Assembly (NCBI GenBank): GCA_039704465.1
Contig: JASFAU010000005.1
Span: 620,001-684,000 of the forward strand
Direction: 5' to 3'
DNA: 64,000 nucleotides
DNA from: Plasmodiophora brassicae
Taxonomy: Eukaryota; Endomyxa; Phytomyxea; Plasmodiophorida; Plasmodiophoridae
Position 1 is the stretch's first letter, and every line of letters begins with the position of its first letter. The notes beneath the pieces were generated by a model. That model did no database searches and was not told where the DNA came from. It was given only the letters and a program-made list of their open reading frames with translations. Of this stretch, positions 9,802 to 20,699 are shown in pieces. A program made the translations under genes and the position numbers.

Positions 9802-12038
9802 GTGGGTTACGACATACGTGACGTAATGACATCACCACGACTGACGATCGCAGCCGCGTATGTTCGCGATGCGATGGGCGGACGTCAGCCGTGCCGGAAA
9901 GTTGAACAGGGCGCTGTATGGGGGATTTCCCGTTGCACCTGTCATCGGATCCTGTTCAGCAGACGGATGAATGTCAGCCGCGTCCTCGCTGCAATCTTGC
10001 AAATGGCGCTAGCGTTGGTGGTTGGGGTCGGGAGCGACCAGCGACCGGACCTCTTCTGGGCGGGGATCGCTCTTGATACCGTCGCGGCCCTCGTCTACGC
10101 CGCATATGAAATCCTTCGTTCGTGTGTTGTCGAGGACGACGACAACGACCGGTTGACGTTCAGTGCGGTGCGACGCGCCCTGGTTGCTGTTGTGATTGTC
10201 GACATCGCACTTGCAAGCGCAGCGGAGCCTGTGTCGTGGACGCCTCGAGTGGGGCGCCTGCTCGGGCCAGTCTTCCTCACGGACGCCTCCCGCAGCTCGC
10301 GGTTCGTCGCGGCCATTGTAGCATTCGCTCTACCGACCTTGTTCGCCGTGGCTGCCGTTGCCGTTGTTCTTGTCGTCGTGTTCGCGTGCATCACCCGCGT
10401 ACTATTCCAGGCGTCGCCATTGTTCGGTACGACGCCGGACAGTATAGCCAGCGTGTTCCGGGCGGTAACGACCGGCGCCAACGTCGCCCCGACGCAGCCG
10501 GGTGCTGCCGTCCCTGCGTTCGCAAGTACGGCCACGTTCTGTGCTGGGACCGTTATGGCGCTGGTCGTCCACGCCTTCGACAAATCGTTCGACAGGGTCT
10601 GCGAGCAATGGTCCCGGTTCGAGTGGTTGAATGAGGCCGAGGCCCTGCAGGCCGCCTACCGAGTTGCACCGCAACCGGTCACCAAGACGGTCTGGGCCCA
10701 ACTGCTCAGCGTAACGCGGCCCGACCTATCAACCGACCTCGCCGAGGCCCTATTCCGGGTTCTCGACTCGGAAGGCACTGGCGCGATCCCCGAATTGCGA
10801 TTCATGACGGCCGGCGACATCCTGGATGTTGAGACGTACAGGATCGGCACCTGCCGCGAGACGCGCGGCGCTGGGAGATCGCAGATCTTTCCCAGGATGG
10901 AGGAGCGAGAGCCGAACCGTGTCCTGCGGGTGCTGCGAAGTATTTCGACGGGGCACCGGTACGAAACGATCGTGAACGTTGTTGCCGTGCTGTACCTGGC
11001 CGTCTTCCTGGATTCGGCGTTCGCCGTCGCCCGCGAACCTGGCGTCGGTAAGCATGTTCGATGACCTGTGCGCGCCAGCTGCTACTGACTCTCCCCTGTG
11101 CAGACGTAACGTTGATCGTGCTGCACGCCGGTCTACTGGCAGCCGTCTTGATTCGTGTCGCGTCGAACCGGCCCAATTTGCTGCGAACCGATTGGCTGTT
11201 GGTCGTAGAGGCGATCGGGGTCGTGGTTGGCACGGTCGGCTTTGCAATTCATGGGCCGTACCTGCGAGTCGGGAGTGCATCGCGAATGGTTCGGGTCGTC
11301 CGGGACCTGTACACCGAGGCGAACGACGACGACTCTGCGCTGGGGCGCCTGGCCCTGTTCCTGGGCGGGTTCCTGACCCTGGCCGCATCTTGTTCGTTCG
11401 CGTTCGTCCTGATCGGTAGATCGGTATTCGCCGGTACGATGGTGAACGGCGACGACATCGGGTTCGGATCAGTGGGCGCTGCGCTGACAACGCTGGTCAT
11501 GTCGTGCTCAGCGGGCTGGCACGACGTGGCCGAAAGGTGACAGCGGTTGGAACGGCTGGGACGGCTTCAACGTCTAACGGGCCATGCCAGGTTTGCGAAT
11601 GCGCCAGGAAGGTCGCCGGCGCCGACGGTCGTCTACTTCGCCTGCTGGTTCGTAACCGTGTCCGTCCTGCTCTTCAGCGTCCTCATCAGCGTCGTCTCCC
11701 GGGCCATGCGCCTCGCATCGCGCTCGACCACGTTCGAATGCCGATGGCGCCGACATCTGCTGGACGGGCTCGCCCGATTGCATCCAGGGTCGCGATGGCG
11801 GGTGACGCGTCCGCCGCGCATCACTCGCCTGTTCAGGGACCGGGTCGAATTCCTCAGGTGGCATACCAACGCGCTCGAGCAGGAAGCCGCCCTGGAGCTC
11901 CGTTTCCTGAACGGCATGGACACCACCAGACGGCGTACCGCGTCCACCAGCAACAGCGACGTCAGGACGTTCCCGAGCGAACCTAGCACCAGCAGCGTTG
12001 TCGAGCTCGATGCCGCTCCCGGGCAGGCACCAGCATGA
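9802..12038 (+). CDS. Two-pore-type cation channel (TPC-like)
   Basis: Probable endolysosomal or vacuolar Ca2+/Na+ channel. Exons 9802-11047, 11104-11536 and 11591-12038 splice in frame to 708 residues, or 653 from the ATG at 9967. Two six-helix domains are visible. Domain I helices run through FAVAAVAVVLVVVFACITRV, with a pore loop around TTGANVAPTQPG and S6 TFCAGTVMALVVHAF. A linker has an EF-hand-like segment (FRVLDSEGTGAIPEL). Domain II has S4 LRVGSASRMVRVVRDLY, S5 LALFLGGFLTLAASCSFAFV, a pore loop ending SAGWHDVAE, and S6 ACWFVTVSVLLFSVLISVV. Repeat number and order match TPCs, but both filters differ from animal and plant TPC consensus, so ion selectivity is open. The start is uncertain. 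Confidence 0.65.
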
Positions 12039-12221
12039 ACCCGGCATCCGCCCGACTGGCTGAGTACAATACAATCGTAGTAGGGTCCCGTCCAGGAGCG
12101 GTACCTACAGGTGTGCGGGTTCTGCGAGCGCGATGAACATGTTCGACTCGGCCTGTGACGCGATGTGCCAGCAGGAGAGCGGTCGTAGATACGCGGCGTA
12201 CCTGGGGGGCGCAGTCTCGAG

Positions 12222-13504
12222 ATGGAGACAGCCGTCGACTATGGCGGCATGGACCTCGATGATGACGACGAGCGGATCCAGGCGCTTCTGGATCGGATCG
12301 GGACGCTGACCCGGGTGGAGCTGGACGACAACGATCTGACTGGGGATGTCGTCCAGCAGATCGCCGCGTCAGCGTCGACTCTGTTGACGACGCTGTCCCT
12401 GAACGGGAACCAGCTCGACGCGGAAAGCGTGCGATATCTGGAGCCACTGGTTCCCCAGTTGACGTCGCTGTCGCTGGCCCAGAATCACATCGGGGACCTG
12501 GGTGCCAGGCTGTTGTCCAGCGCCATCGGCAATGCCGGCGCCCGGTGCAAGCTGCGTCGGCTGAACGTTGCCGACAATGAGATTAGCCGGCAGGGCTGCG
12601 TCAGCTTGGCAGAGATGCTGCTGGCGCCCGTGCAGGCCGTCAGCGACCTGCGTCTCGACGGCAACGACGTCGGCAACCTCGCAGCGCGGATCATTGCCGA
12701 CGCGCTCTCCAAACCAACGTGCCGACTGAAACACCTCAGCGTCCAGGGATGCGATATCGGTTCGTCAGGGTTGTCGCAGGGACGGCCCGTCACCTGAATC
12801 CGCAACCATCCCAGGTGTCGAAGGAGCCACCGCGATCGGCAGTGCACTGAAGGCCAACCTGAGCCTGCACTCGTTGAACTTTGGGAATAACGGTACGGGA
12901 AGGTTCAGCCAAGCAGAGCGGTATCAGCGCGATTGATCCAGTGGTGGAGTAGTCGCCAGGCCTCTGGGGGCGTCCGCCCTGTTCGAAGCGCTGGAGAAGA
13001 GTCCCGTGTTACGCGTGCTGAACCTGAACGGGAACGCTCTGGCCGGCGAGCTGATTGGCCTACGACAAGCGCTGGCAGGCAGGGCGTGTCGAATCCAAGA
13101 GCTCAGCCTGTATGAGCAAGCGCGGATCTGCGTTCGCGTTTCTGACGAAAACGTCGTATACCAGGGACGACAATGGGCTCGATCTGAACGCGGTGGGGGA
13201 GATCGTCATGGCCCTCCAAGGCAACGCAACGCTGAGGGCCATCAGCTTGAAGGGCAACCTGATTCCCATCGACGGCATCCGGTCGATTGCCGCCGTCCTT
13301 CAGACGCACCCGACGCTGACGTTCTGCGATCTGCGTTGCAATGCTGTTGCCGACGCCGGCCTGTCCGATATCGTCGTCCCCGGCAAACGGCTTCTTCTGC
13401 ACGCGTCCGAGCCGGTCACCGACGACGAATCCCGGCTGTTCTGCGGCGACCCACGTTCACGACCGCCGCCGTTATCCCCAATGGCCAACCATCCCGTATA
13501 TTAA
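12222..13504 (+). CDS. Leucine-rich-repeat protein (RNase-inhibitor type)
   Basis: Likely a protein-interaction scaffold. Four exons (12222-12759, 12815-12892, 12953-13109, 13165-13504) keep frame and give 370 residues. The protein is almost entirely LRRs with pattern LxxLxLxxNxL and helices such as GATAIGSALKANLSL. Splicing at CDIG|VEGATA and SL|DDNGLDL restores complete repeats, which supports the exon choices. The exon 3 acceptor (TAG before TCGCC) is the least certain. No NACHT, kinase or membrane segment is seen. The C-terminal 40 residues are Pro/Arg-rich without repeats. A start upstream of 12222 cannot be excluded. Confidence 0.75.
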
Positions 13505-13730
13505 ACGGCGTTGACGTCTAGAACGGCGCACCACAGGAATGGTCGGGCGTTGCTTGCAGAACCGGTTGTCATGATCACGGGTGGCAAGCGGTGACCGGCT
13601 CCCGTCCGCAGGTCCCGTCGTATCGTTCGGGTGTCTCTCTGCCCGCCCGGCCCGTGTTCAGCGTCCCGATCACGACGTGCTGGTGCCCTCTAGTAGGTTC
13701 CCGCAGGCAACCTTGGGTAACGGGCGACCC

Positions 13731-14405
13731 CTATATTTGTACGGTGAGGAACTTCTGGGCCAGGTCATGGCCAATGTTCTTCTCGAAATCCGCCAGGTCG
13801 ATGTACCCCTTGCGGTCGACGTCCACGGCGGCCATGGTGTCGGCCACGATCGAACGCAGCTGGTCGTCGCTGAGGTTGATGCCGGCCAGCAGCTTCAGGA
13901 TGTAGACCAGGTCATCGTGGCCGATGCGCCCGTCCCCGTCGACGTCATACGCGTCGAACGCGGCGCGAACCTTGCGATCCGCCGGGCATCGTGGGCTGAA
14001 CAGCCAGAGCGTGCGGACGAAATCGCGGAAGTTGACGCGGTCCAGGCGCGTCTTGTCGAACATGGCAATGATACGCGGGCACAATGGGTTCATGCTCAAC
14101 TCCTGACGTGCGACGTCAGCTGTGTCGGATACGGGCGCGCGACGACGACGGCACGAGTACGGGGATCAGTTCGAAGTCGTGCGTCGAGATGACCCCGCTG
14201 AACGTCTTGTCGAGGCGGCGGAACCGTTCGTACAGGCTGCGGATCTCCTTCTCGGTGACTGCGCGTACAGAGCGCACGTCAGACGCGGGCGAAACGACGT
14301 TCGCCGAAGTCGGCGCGGGGGGCGGGGCTGACATTGCGAGATATCCGGCGACCGCAGCTCGTCGATATCGTCGGCGGTCAGGCCGGTGGTGTTCGCGTTC
14401 CCCAT
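13731..14405 (-). CDS. Calcineurin B homologous protein-like EF-hand protein
   Basis: Ca2+ sensor of the CHP/calcineurin B group, which regulates transporters such as Na+/H+ exchangers or calcineurin. Exons 14405-14333, 14258-14161 and 14102-13731 splice in frame to 180 residues, close to the usual 170-195. The N-terminus MGNANTTG is a good N-myristoylation site. EF1 (RRLDKTFSGVISTHDF) is followed by IPELSMNPLCPRI and VNFRDFVRTL, which align with CHP1. EF3 (DVDGDGRIGHDD) is canonical. EF4 (DVDRKGYIDLAD) has Lys at a ligand position and Asp at position 12, so binding may be weak. Convergent with the LRR gene upstream. Confidence 0.82.
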
Positions 14406-14617
14406 CGACCGCGACGCAGTGCGCCTGGGCAGCGCAGTTGCTGCGCGACTCTGTCAGAGTCGCGCACACTGACAGCTGTTACACACGGTGGGGCCCGCCG
14501 ACACGCCCACTGTGCCGAAGCTACATACGCGGGGAACATTCGATCGATATACTATTTCTGTGTGTGTGTTCCGTGTACTGTGTCCGGCGCCGGTTGTTGA
14601 CCCTGGTGCGCTCCTAC

Positions 14618-15478
14618 CTAGGCCCACCAGGTGGCTTCGATGAGGGGTACGCCGGCATGTACTGCGTTGACGTTGGCGCCGGCCCGGATCAGGGCCATGG
14701 TGGCCGCCAGGGAATGTCGGTCAACGGCGGCCAGGACCGGGGACGACCCCAGCGCGTTCGTCTGGTTGACGTTGGCGCCGTGCCGGGCGAGCACGTCGAT
14801 GACGTCGGCGAACCCGTTCGACGCGGCCACGTAGACTGGCGAATCGCCTTCCGTGTACAGGAACGACAGCGACATGGTGGCGGGTGCGTTCACGTCTGCG
14901 CCGTTCTGGACGGCGATTCGCACGGCGGTGGCGTTGCCGATGGCGCACAGGTCGTGCAGGGTCGCTGGAGCGTTCCGCGACAGGAGGTAGGCTGCGATCT
15001 GCGGGCGGGAGGCCGCCATGGCGACCTGCAGGGCGCTCCACCCGTTCTTGTTGACCGAACTGACGGATGCGCCGGCGGCGACCAGCAGGGCGACGGTCTG
15101 CGTCGAGTTCGACTGGGCGCCCGACATCAGCACCGTGTTGCCGTTCGAGTCGACGGCGTTCACGTCGGCGCCCTTCCCGATCAGCAGCGAGACGATGCGC
15201 GCGTTGCCGACTCGGGCGGCGGCATGCAACGGCGTCGCTTTGTTCGCGTTGCCCAGGCTGACGTTGGCGCCCGCCTGCACGAGCAGGTCGACGACATCGT
15301 ACAGGCCTTGACCGGCGGCGACCGATAGCGCTGTCGCTCCAGTGTAGTCGACGGCGTTGACGTTGGCACCAGCGTCAAGCAGCAAGGCGACCGCCTCGTG
15401 CCCATCAAGCGAGTTCGTCGTCTGCGACAGCGACGGAGGCAATAGGACAGCGATGACGGCGACAGCGAAGACGAGCAT
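14618..15478 (-). CDS. Secreted ankyrin-repeat protein
   Basis: From the ATG at 15478 the protein is 286 residues in a single exon. It begins with a strong signal peptide (LVFAVAVIAVLLPPSLSQ) and then consists of about seven ankyrin repeats, several ending in AGANVNAVD-like turns. The frame stays open upstream to 15670, but that part is Cys/Arg-rich and inside a repetitive CTG stretch, so I prefer the signal-peptide start. Ankyrin repeats are usually cytosolic, so export to the secretory pathway is unusual. The gene starts some 200 bases from the inner end of the right duplication arm. Confidence 0.75.
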   Translation of the reverse strand: MLVFAVAVIAVLLPPSLSQTTNSLDGHEAVALLLDAGANVNAVDYTGATALSVAAGQGLYDVVDLLVQAGANVSLGNANKATPLHAAARVGNARIVSLLIGKGADVNAVDSNGNTVLMSGAQSNSTQTVALLVAAGASVSSVNKNGWSALQVAMAASRPQIAAYLLSRNAPATLHDLCAIGNATAVRIAVQNGADVNAPATMSLSFLYTEGDSPVYVAASNGFADVIDVLARHGANVNQTNALGSSPVLAAVDRHSLAATMALIRAGANVNAVHAGVPLIEATWWA

Positions 15479-17636
15479 TGTTTGGAAGAATGGGCGGGCG
15501 CATCGGTCGCTCCGCGTTGCGGTCGGCAGGCATGGGAACAGGGAGCTGACCGTCACACAGTCGTTTGAGAGGCGCGCGTGGCACAAGAAGCAGCTGCAGC
15601 AGCGGCAGCAGCAGCAGACCTGTTTGAAGAGGCGCGTGCGCGCGCGCGTCATACTCTTGCAGCCACACACGTGTCGGGAATATTAGCGCCGCTGGGTAGT
15701 CTGCGATTACATCCTGGGCTGTTTGTTATTGAACTGATTACTACTGCCATTGTCGTGGTCTTCGGTGCTGTTCACGAACTCGCTGGTACAACCGATTGTA
15801 GTTTGGATGGGGGGTCGGACCCCGGAGGGGCTGCCTACGTATCGCTTGCGCGAATCAGACCCGTCGTAGTTCAAATCCGGCGTTAGACGTTGATGTTAGG
15901 CCTGTGGAAATGGCCCCGAGTCCGGCGTTTCCACGAACAATGGATACGGCTGGAGCCATATCGGAGCCATGCGCCCGTTAGGTAAACTGGCGACAGATGA
16001 GGAAAACTCGCATACAGAGCTCCTGAAACCTGGAGCAAAGTTCAAGGCCGAGGCGGTAAACGCCGACCGGCAACGTGCAGGTACAGGCCAAGTTCAAGTG
16101 AACTGGCGAGACACATATGCGGACAATTCGCATAGGATGTTCCTGAAACCAGTGGAGCAAGGATTAAGGTCGAGGCGGTAAACGCCGACCAGCAAAGAGC
16201 AGGTACAGGCCAGGTTCAAGTGAACGCGTGACCCATCGATTATGAAACCCAGACTCAAGCTCCAAGATGGAGAACACAGGATGCCCATCGGCAACTAACG
16301 TGGCAAACGCATCGTCCGACGTTCCAGCGCAGGTGGTCCTATGCAACGCGTTCAGTAGCAGTGCACAATTGTCGATGCCAATTACTCAAACTGATCCAGG
16401 TTGCCCTTGACAACGACTCCAACGTAGCGACGGCAGCAGGAACGGTATGTAGACAGAACCGAGAGTGTAGCATCACCCGGCCATCTTGAGCTGTACCTAT
16501 GCGACCAGTGAGAATCGGCTCAGATTCGAGTCTGCGAATTGCACACGGAATATGGGCGCGCTCAGGGCCGGCCTCGACAGCGCCTCCAACGTAGTGACAA
16601 CAGCACGAACGTGGCTGTTACGTCGGCAGCACCAGCAGTCTGAGAGAATATCGTCAGCGTATTCGGCAACAAACGACACATACCGGATTCGCCGTGTCCC
16701 TGCGAACGTAGCCGAACTAAGGAGGCCGCCATATTAGAGCAGAACTCGGCGCCAGTACGAACCTCGATGCGGCATGCTGTCGCGTTACGCGATTACACTC
16801 CATTCGTTAACGCGTTCACAGCAGTGAAGCGGCTTGTCGGGCGGACGCGGCGTCCCTGCGTTGACACCTGTGCACAGCCGACTGGAGTGAGTGCAACTGT
16901 CAGTGAGCTGTGAACCTACCTGAGCCTGTCGATCTGCAGCACGATGAAGACACGACGAAGGGGAACACCGATGTGCCAATGTGGGCACCCTGTTCACGGA
17001 CGCTGCTCAGCAGGTGATGACGTAAGTGGGAGCAACCTCGGCACGTCTTGATGCTACTTGATTTCGCTGTCTTGCAGAACATTCGGTTGCACGTCGAGAC
17101 ACGACGCCTGCCAGTCAGCGTTCCTGACGTTCAACCTCAATTAGTTGAAACCATCTCGAACAGTGCTGGCCATGAATAAGCATTACCTGCGCCGGGCAAT
17201 CTCTGTGATGCAGCATTCGCGCGCTCATCAGCGTTGGAGTACACGAGACCTGTCCGCGTAGATCGCATTGTGCTGCGAGCCCCGTCCGACGTACCTGACC
17301 GCAACAATACTGTGACCTACAGGAAATCATCAGGGACGTCATTGACAGATATGAACAATATGATGCACGAGCCTCCTCCATGTTTGATCCGGTGACGAGG
17401 GCAGCATCACATGCGGGCATTCGACGGCGCCCCTAGGCGAAGCATACCCCACACGCCGAGCGGCTGTTGCCCACGTCAGCTCGTGACGTACCACTTGCGC
17501 GTGCGCGACGCTTCTTTGCTTGAGGTTCGCCCTCGAAGTTCCGGATGAATCGGATAATGGGCATTGGGGAGGATGCAGTTTTGACCTGCCGGTAAGGTAC
17601 CTGAGGGATATCACACGGTCAGTGGAGGCGACGAGC

Positions 17637-17780
17637 GCTGCCAACGGCTGTTGCAAACGCATGTCAAGTTGAGCCGATGCATCCCTGAGGTGCCAACGCC
17701 TGTTGCAAACGCATGTCAAGTTAAGCCGATGCAGGTGCCAACGGCTGTTGCAAACGCATGTCAAGTTGAGCTGATGCATT
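17637..17780 (-). repeat. Triplicated motif in right arm
   Basis: Mirror copy of the triplet at 1950-2090, with the same spacer lengths and almost the same sequence. Confidence 0.8.
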
Positions 17781-18257
17781 CCTGAGGCATCTCGGGCAAA
17801 CGTACCAGTGGCGCGTGAGCGACGTCACTTTCGATTGCGGTTCATTGTGGCTCGTTCCGGAGGACTCGAAGGAAGGGGCATCGCTCGGGAAGGATGCAGA
17901 TAGGCCCTGCCTGTATGGTACCTGAGGGACATCACACGGTCAGTGGAGGCGACGAGCGCTGTCGATGTGATCAGCGTCGCCTGAGGCCCGGCACTGTGCC
18001 CCCCGAATCACGAGGAAGAATGTGGCAGTGCCGGCACTTGCACGTAAACAATGAAACGAAATTCATCAAACGGTGCTGTTTCTGGGGTTAACTTGCTTTT
18101 CCGGTTTTTGTGGGGTTAGGTGAGGGGCTTTTGCGAAACAGAACTAAGTGTGAAACCGATCAAATGAAACTCATCGAGAACCGACCACAAATTCAAAGTA
18201 ACCCGTGAAAGACAAATCAAGCAGTGAACGGTCCAGCAATGCAAACAACGAAACAGA

Positions 18258-18860
18258 TCACCCATACAACTTTTGGATGGCGTCCTCGTAGGCGGCGAAC
18301 CACTCCAGCTCCTCCCGCTCTTGGTGCTGCCGCCTCAGGAGAGCCGCCTGCTCCAGACGCGTGTGCACTTCGCGCTCGTAGATGGCGATCCGCGCCCGGC
18401 GGCACTTTGTGCAGACGCAGCGGCGGCGTTGCTGGCGCGCCTGCTCAGCCTGTTGTTGCTGGCGGGCCTGCTCGGCCTGTTGTTGCTGGCGCGCGTGCTC
18501 AGCCTGTTGTTGCCGGCGGCGGCGGTCTTCTTTCGAGGACTTCGCGCTGGGCGCGGGTAGCCGGCGTTGTGCCGGGACGGTCACCTTTGGGTCGGCCACC
18601 TTCGGCACCGGAACCGTCGGGCGGGCCACCTTCGGCACCGGAACCTTCGGGCGGGCCACCTTCGGCACGGGAACCTTCGGGCGGGCCACCTTCGGCACCT
18701 GAACCTTCCGTACGGCCACCTTCGCCACCGGCACCTTCGCGACGGCCACCTTGGGGACGACCACCTTCGGGACCGGCACCTTCGGAACGGCCACCTTCGG
18801 GACCGACAACTTCGGGACCCGGACGCGCGGGCGAGCGACAACGCGTTCGCCGATTGGCAT
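18258..18860 (-). CDS. VPK-repeat, coiled-coil, Cys-containing protein (intact copy)
   Basis: I do not recognise a known family. From the ATG at 18860 there are 200 residues: an Arg/Val-rich start, about 15 short repeats of the type VPKVA(R/V)PKV, a basic stretch (KEDRRRRQQQ), three QQQAEQARQ heptad-like repeats, a CVCTKCRRARIAIYERE segment with a CxC...C arrangement, and a charged helical end (EREELEWFAAYEDAIQKLYG). The frame stays open upstream to 19019 but only through a dinucleotide repeat. High charge and low complexity suggest a structural or nucleic-acid-associated role, but this is a guess. The left-arm copy is frameshifted. Confidence 0.5.
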   Translation of the reverse strand: MPIGERVVARPRVRVPKLSVPKVAVPKVPVPKVVVPKVAVAKVPVAKVAVRKVQVPKVARPKVPVPKVARPKVPVPKVARPTVPVPKVADPKVTVPAQRRLPAPSAKSSKEDRRRRQQQAEHARQQQQAEQARQQQQAEQARQQRRRCVCTKCRRARIAIYEREVHTRLEQAALLRRQHQEREELEWFAAYEDAIQKLYG

Positions 18861-19728
18861 TGGATGGCAGGGTGCACGTATGGTCGTCGTGTGGTATAAG
18901 GAGCCCCAACCACAACGAACGCACAGATACGCGCAAAGGAACAGGCGCCAGATTCCAGGCGTCGTCGTCCCGTTGCACGCAGGCAGTCCCAGAGGCGTCC
19001 CACACACACACACACACACTCACAGCCGCCCTGTGGAACCTGTCGACAGTGGCGCGCTCAGTGACTGTGCGACCATATACGGAGTCACTTGTTGTACCGA
19101 CAGGTTGGCACAGGCACTGGGGGCATCTCCATGGGGAGGGGGAGGTCCTGACAGGGCTGCTCCACACCTACGAATCAGGAACTATGGACGTGCGGTGTTG
19201 GAGTCCTTCTGGCGCCTGCGCCTCTGCGCGTATCTGTGCCTTCGTTTGTTGTTGTCGTCTTCCCACACCAAACGACGACCTCGACGCGCCTGTCCAGATG
19301 CTCTCCGTCCAGGCGTTGTTGTTGCCCAGCAAAAGGCCCAGGATGTGATGTTTGGGGCCGGTGCGCTGGAACAGTGCACCGGCATCGGCGCAGTGTAGAC
19401 CGGGCTGTCTTTCGTGTCGAGCAGCACCCGCCTGACCGGTGTAGTGATCAACTGGGTGGCGACGGGCAATGGAACCGCGCATCTACCTACAGGCGCATGA
19501 CGTGGCTGGTTGCCTGGCGGCCCCAGCACGTCCGTGCGTGTCGGTTAGCGCCCGACATTGTGGGTCCGACACGCTGGCGTCGCGTCGGTCGCCGTTCGAC
19601 TTCGACTCAGCGCACCCAAATAAAGCCCCAAATGATGACGACGGCGGGGCCTTGACCTGGGCTGCAGCCGTCAGCGGCACGCACGCCGGCGCCGATACAG
19701 GTCGGCAGCGACTAGGCTTGTCTTCCGT

Positions 19729-19921
19729 TTGGGAATCTCCCGTGCTTCAGCTGGTGGCCGCCCGTCCCCCTCAGCTGCAGATGCCGTTTGCCAAAACGGG
19801 CCAATCTCGCGTCATCGTTACTGGTCTTATTTGAGGCGGCAATGAAATGCCAAACCGAATCGTGTATCGGGCTTGAACACAGATGAACCAGATCGAATCA
19901 TTTGAGCCGTCGTCGACTTCC
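19729..19921. other. Spacer between right arm and 5S gene
   Basis: This is unique DNA outside the duplication with no gene signal. Confidence 0.4.
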
Positions 19922-20041
19922 GGTTACGTTCATACAACACCGAATGTGCCGTATCTCATTCCGAATTGCGAAGCCAAATGGTGTTTGGCCTGTCCAGTAC
20001 TCGGGAGGGGGACCACCGGGGAACCGCATGGTGATGTAACC
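19922..20041 (+). rRNA. 5S ribosomal RNA (copy 3)
   Basis: The 120-base sequence is identical to the other two copies but on the plus strand, followed by TTTT as terminator. It lies about 190 bases beyond the outer end of the right duplication arm. Confidence 0.95.
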
Positions 20042-20093
20042 TTTTGGCCCCGCCTTTGTTCAAACGGCGTCGGCGACCGTCCAGGGGCACACC

Positions 20094-20690
20094 TATTCAT
20101 TATCGACGGCCAGACGACTACTGACGTCGCAGATATGACATTTTTCCATCAGCACCAGGAGCATCCGCATCCTACGGAGTGATGCGCTGGTCGTCATGCC
20201 GGATGCTGGCCCGGCAGGTCGGCCTGTGGGCCCGTGCGTCACACGCTGTTCGCGTCCTGGCGTGCAGCAGGTCGGCGTCGTCGGTGGCGGGCAAAGCAAC
20301 TGACATTGGGATGGGCTTGATGCCGTGGCCCTTCAAGCGGCAGTTCCCGACGACTCGAGCCGACGCGAGTTCGATGTCCTCCGTTCCAAAGCCCATGGGG
20401 AGTTCGCGAAGGAGAAAGTTACCGTCGAAGACCTGCTGAAGGTTTCGAAAATGTAATCCTCGTGTTGCTTGGCCCACGCTGTCCAGTGCTGTTGCCTGAC
20501 CAATACCCACTCAGATATGCTCGCGATCTCCTGCTTGATACGAGCCATGGGAACCCGCACAGCAGTATTCTGCCACGAGGTGATAGGTAGCCTCCTTGTG
20601 AACTTCTTCGTCAAAGCCATCGTTTATCGCGACCATGCCATCATCTGCGATGCTAACAAGTTGGGAACGTGCTGCGTATCTTCGTAATGA
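20094..20690 (-). CDS. Unidentified probable protein-coding gene
   Basis: I do not recognise this gene and its limits are uncertain. On the minus strand a frame around 20640-20540 gives residues such as VPMARIKQEIASISEW. A GTATTGG donor at about 20510 and a TTCAGCAG acceptor near 20430 join it in frame to VFDGNFLLRELPMGFGTEDI and RLKGHGIKPIPM, which look like globular protein. Upstream (about 20690-20570) another frame reads SIADDGMVAINDGFDEEVHKE. A possible last exon ends in MEKCHICDVSSRLAVDNE near 20096. The pieces could be exons of one gene, but I cannot fix the start. Confidence 0.3.
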
Positions 20691-20699
20691 CGTGACCTT

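Larger units (their letters stand above)
15690..19728 (-). repeat. Right arm of long inverted duplication
   Basis: This is the reverse-complement relative of bases 1-4075. The inner boundary near 15690 falls just upstream of the ankyrin gene, where homology has thinned (the match to 3920-4075 is patchy). The outer match runs to about 19728, corresponding to base 1 of the window. The arm carries the intact VPK-repeat gene (18258-18860), the triplicated motif (17637-17780) and the 122-base tandem repeat (about 15978-16230). No other gene is supported in it. Confidence 0.9.
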
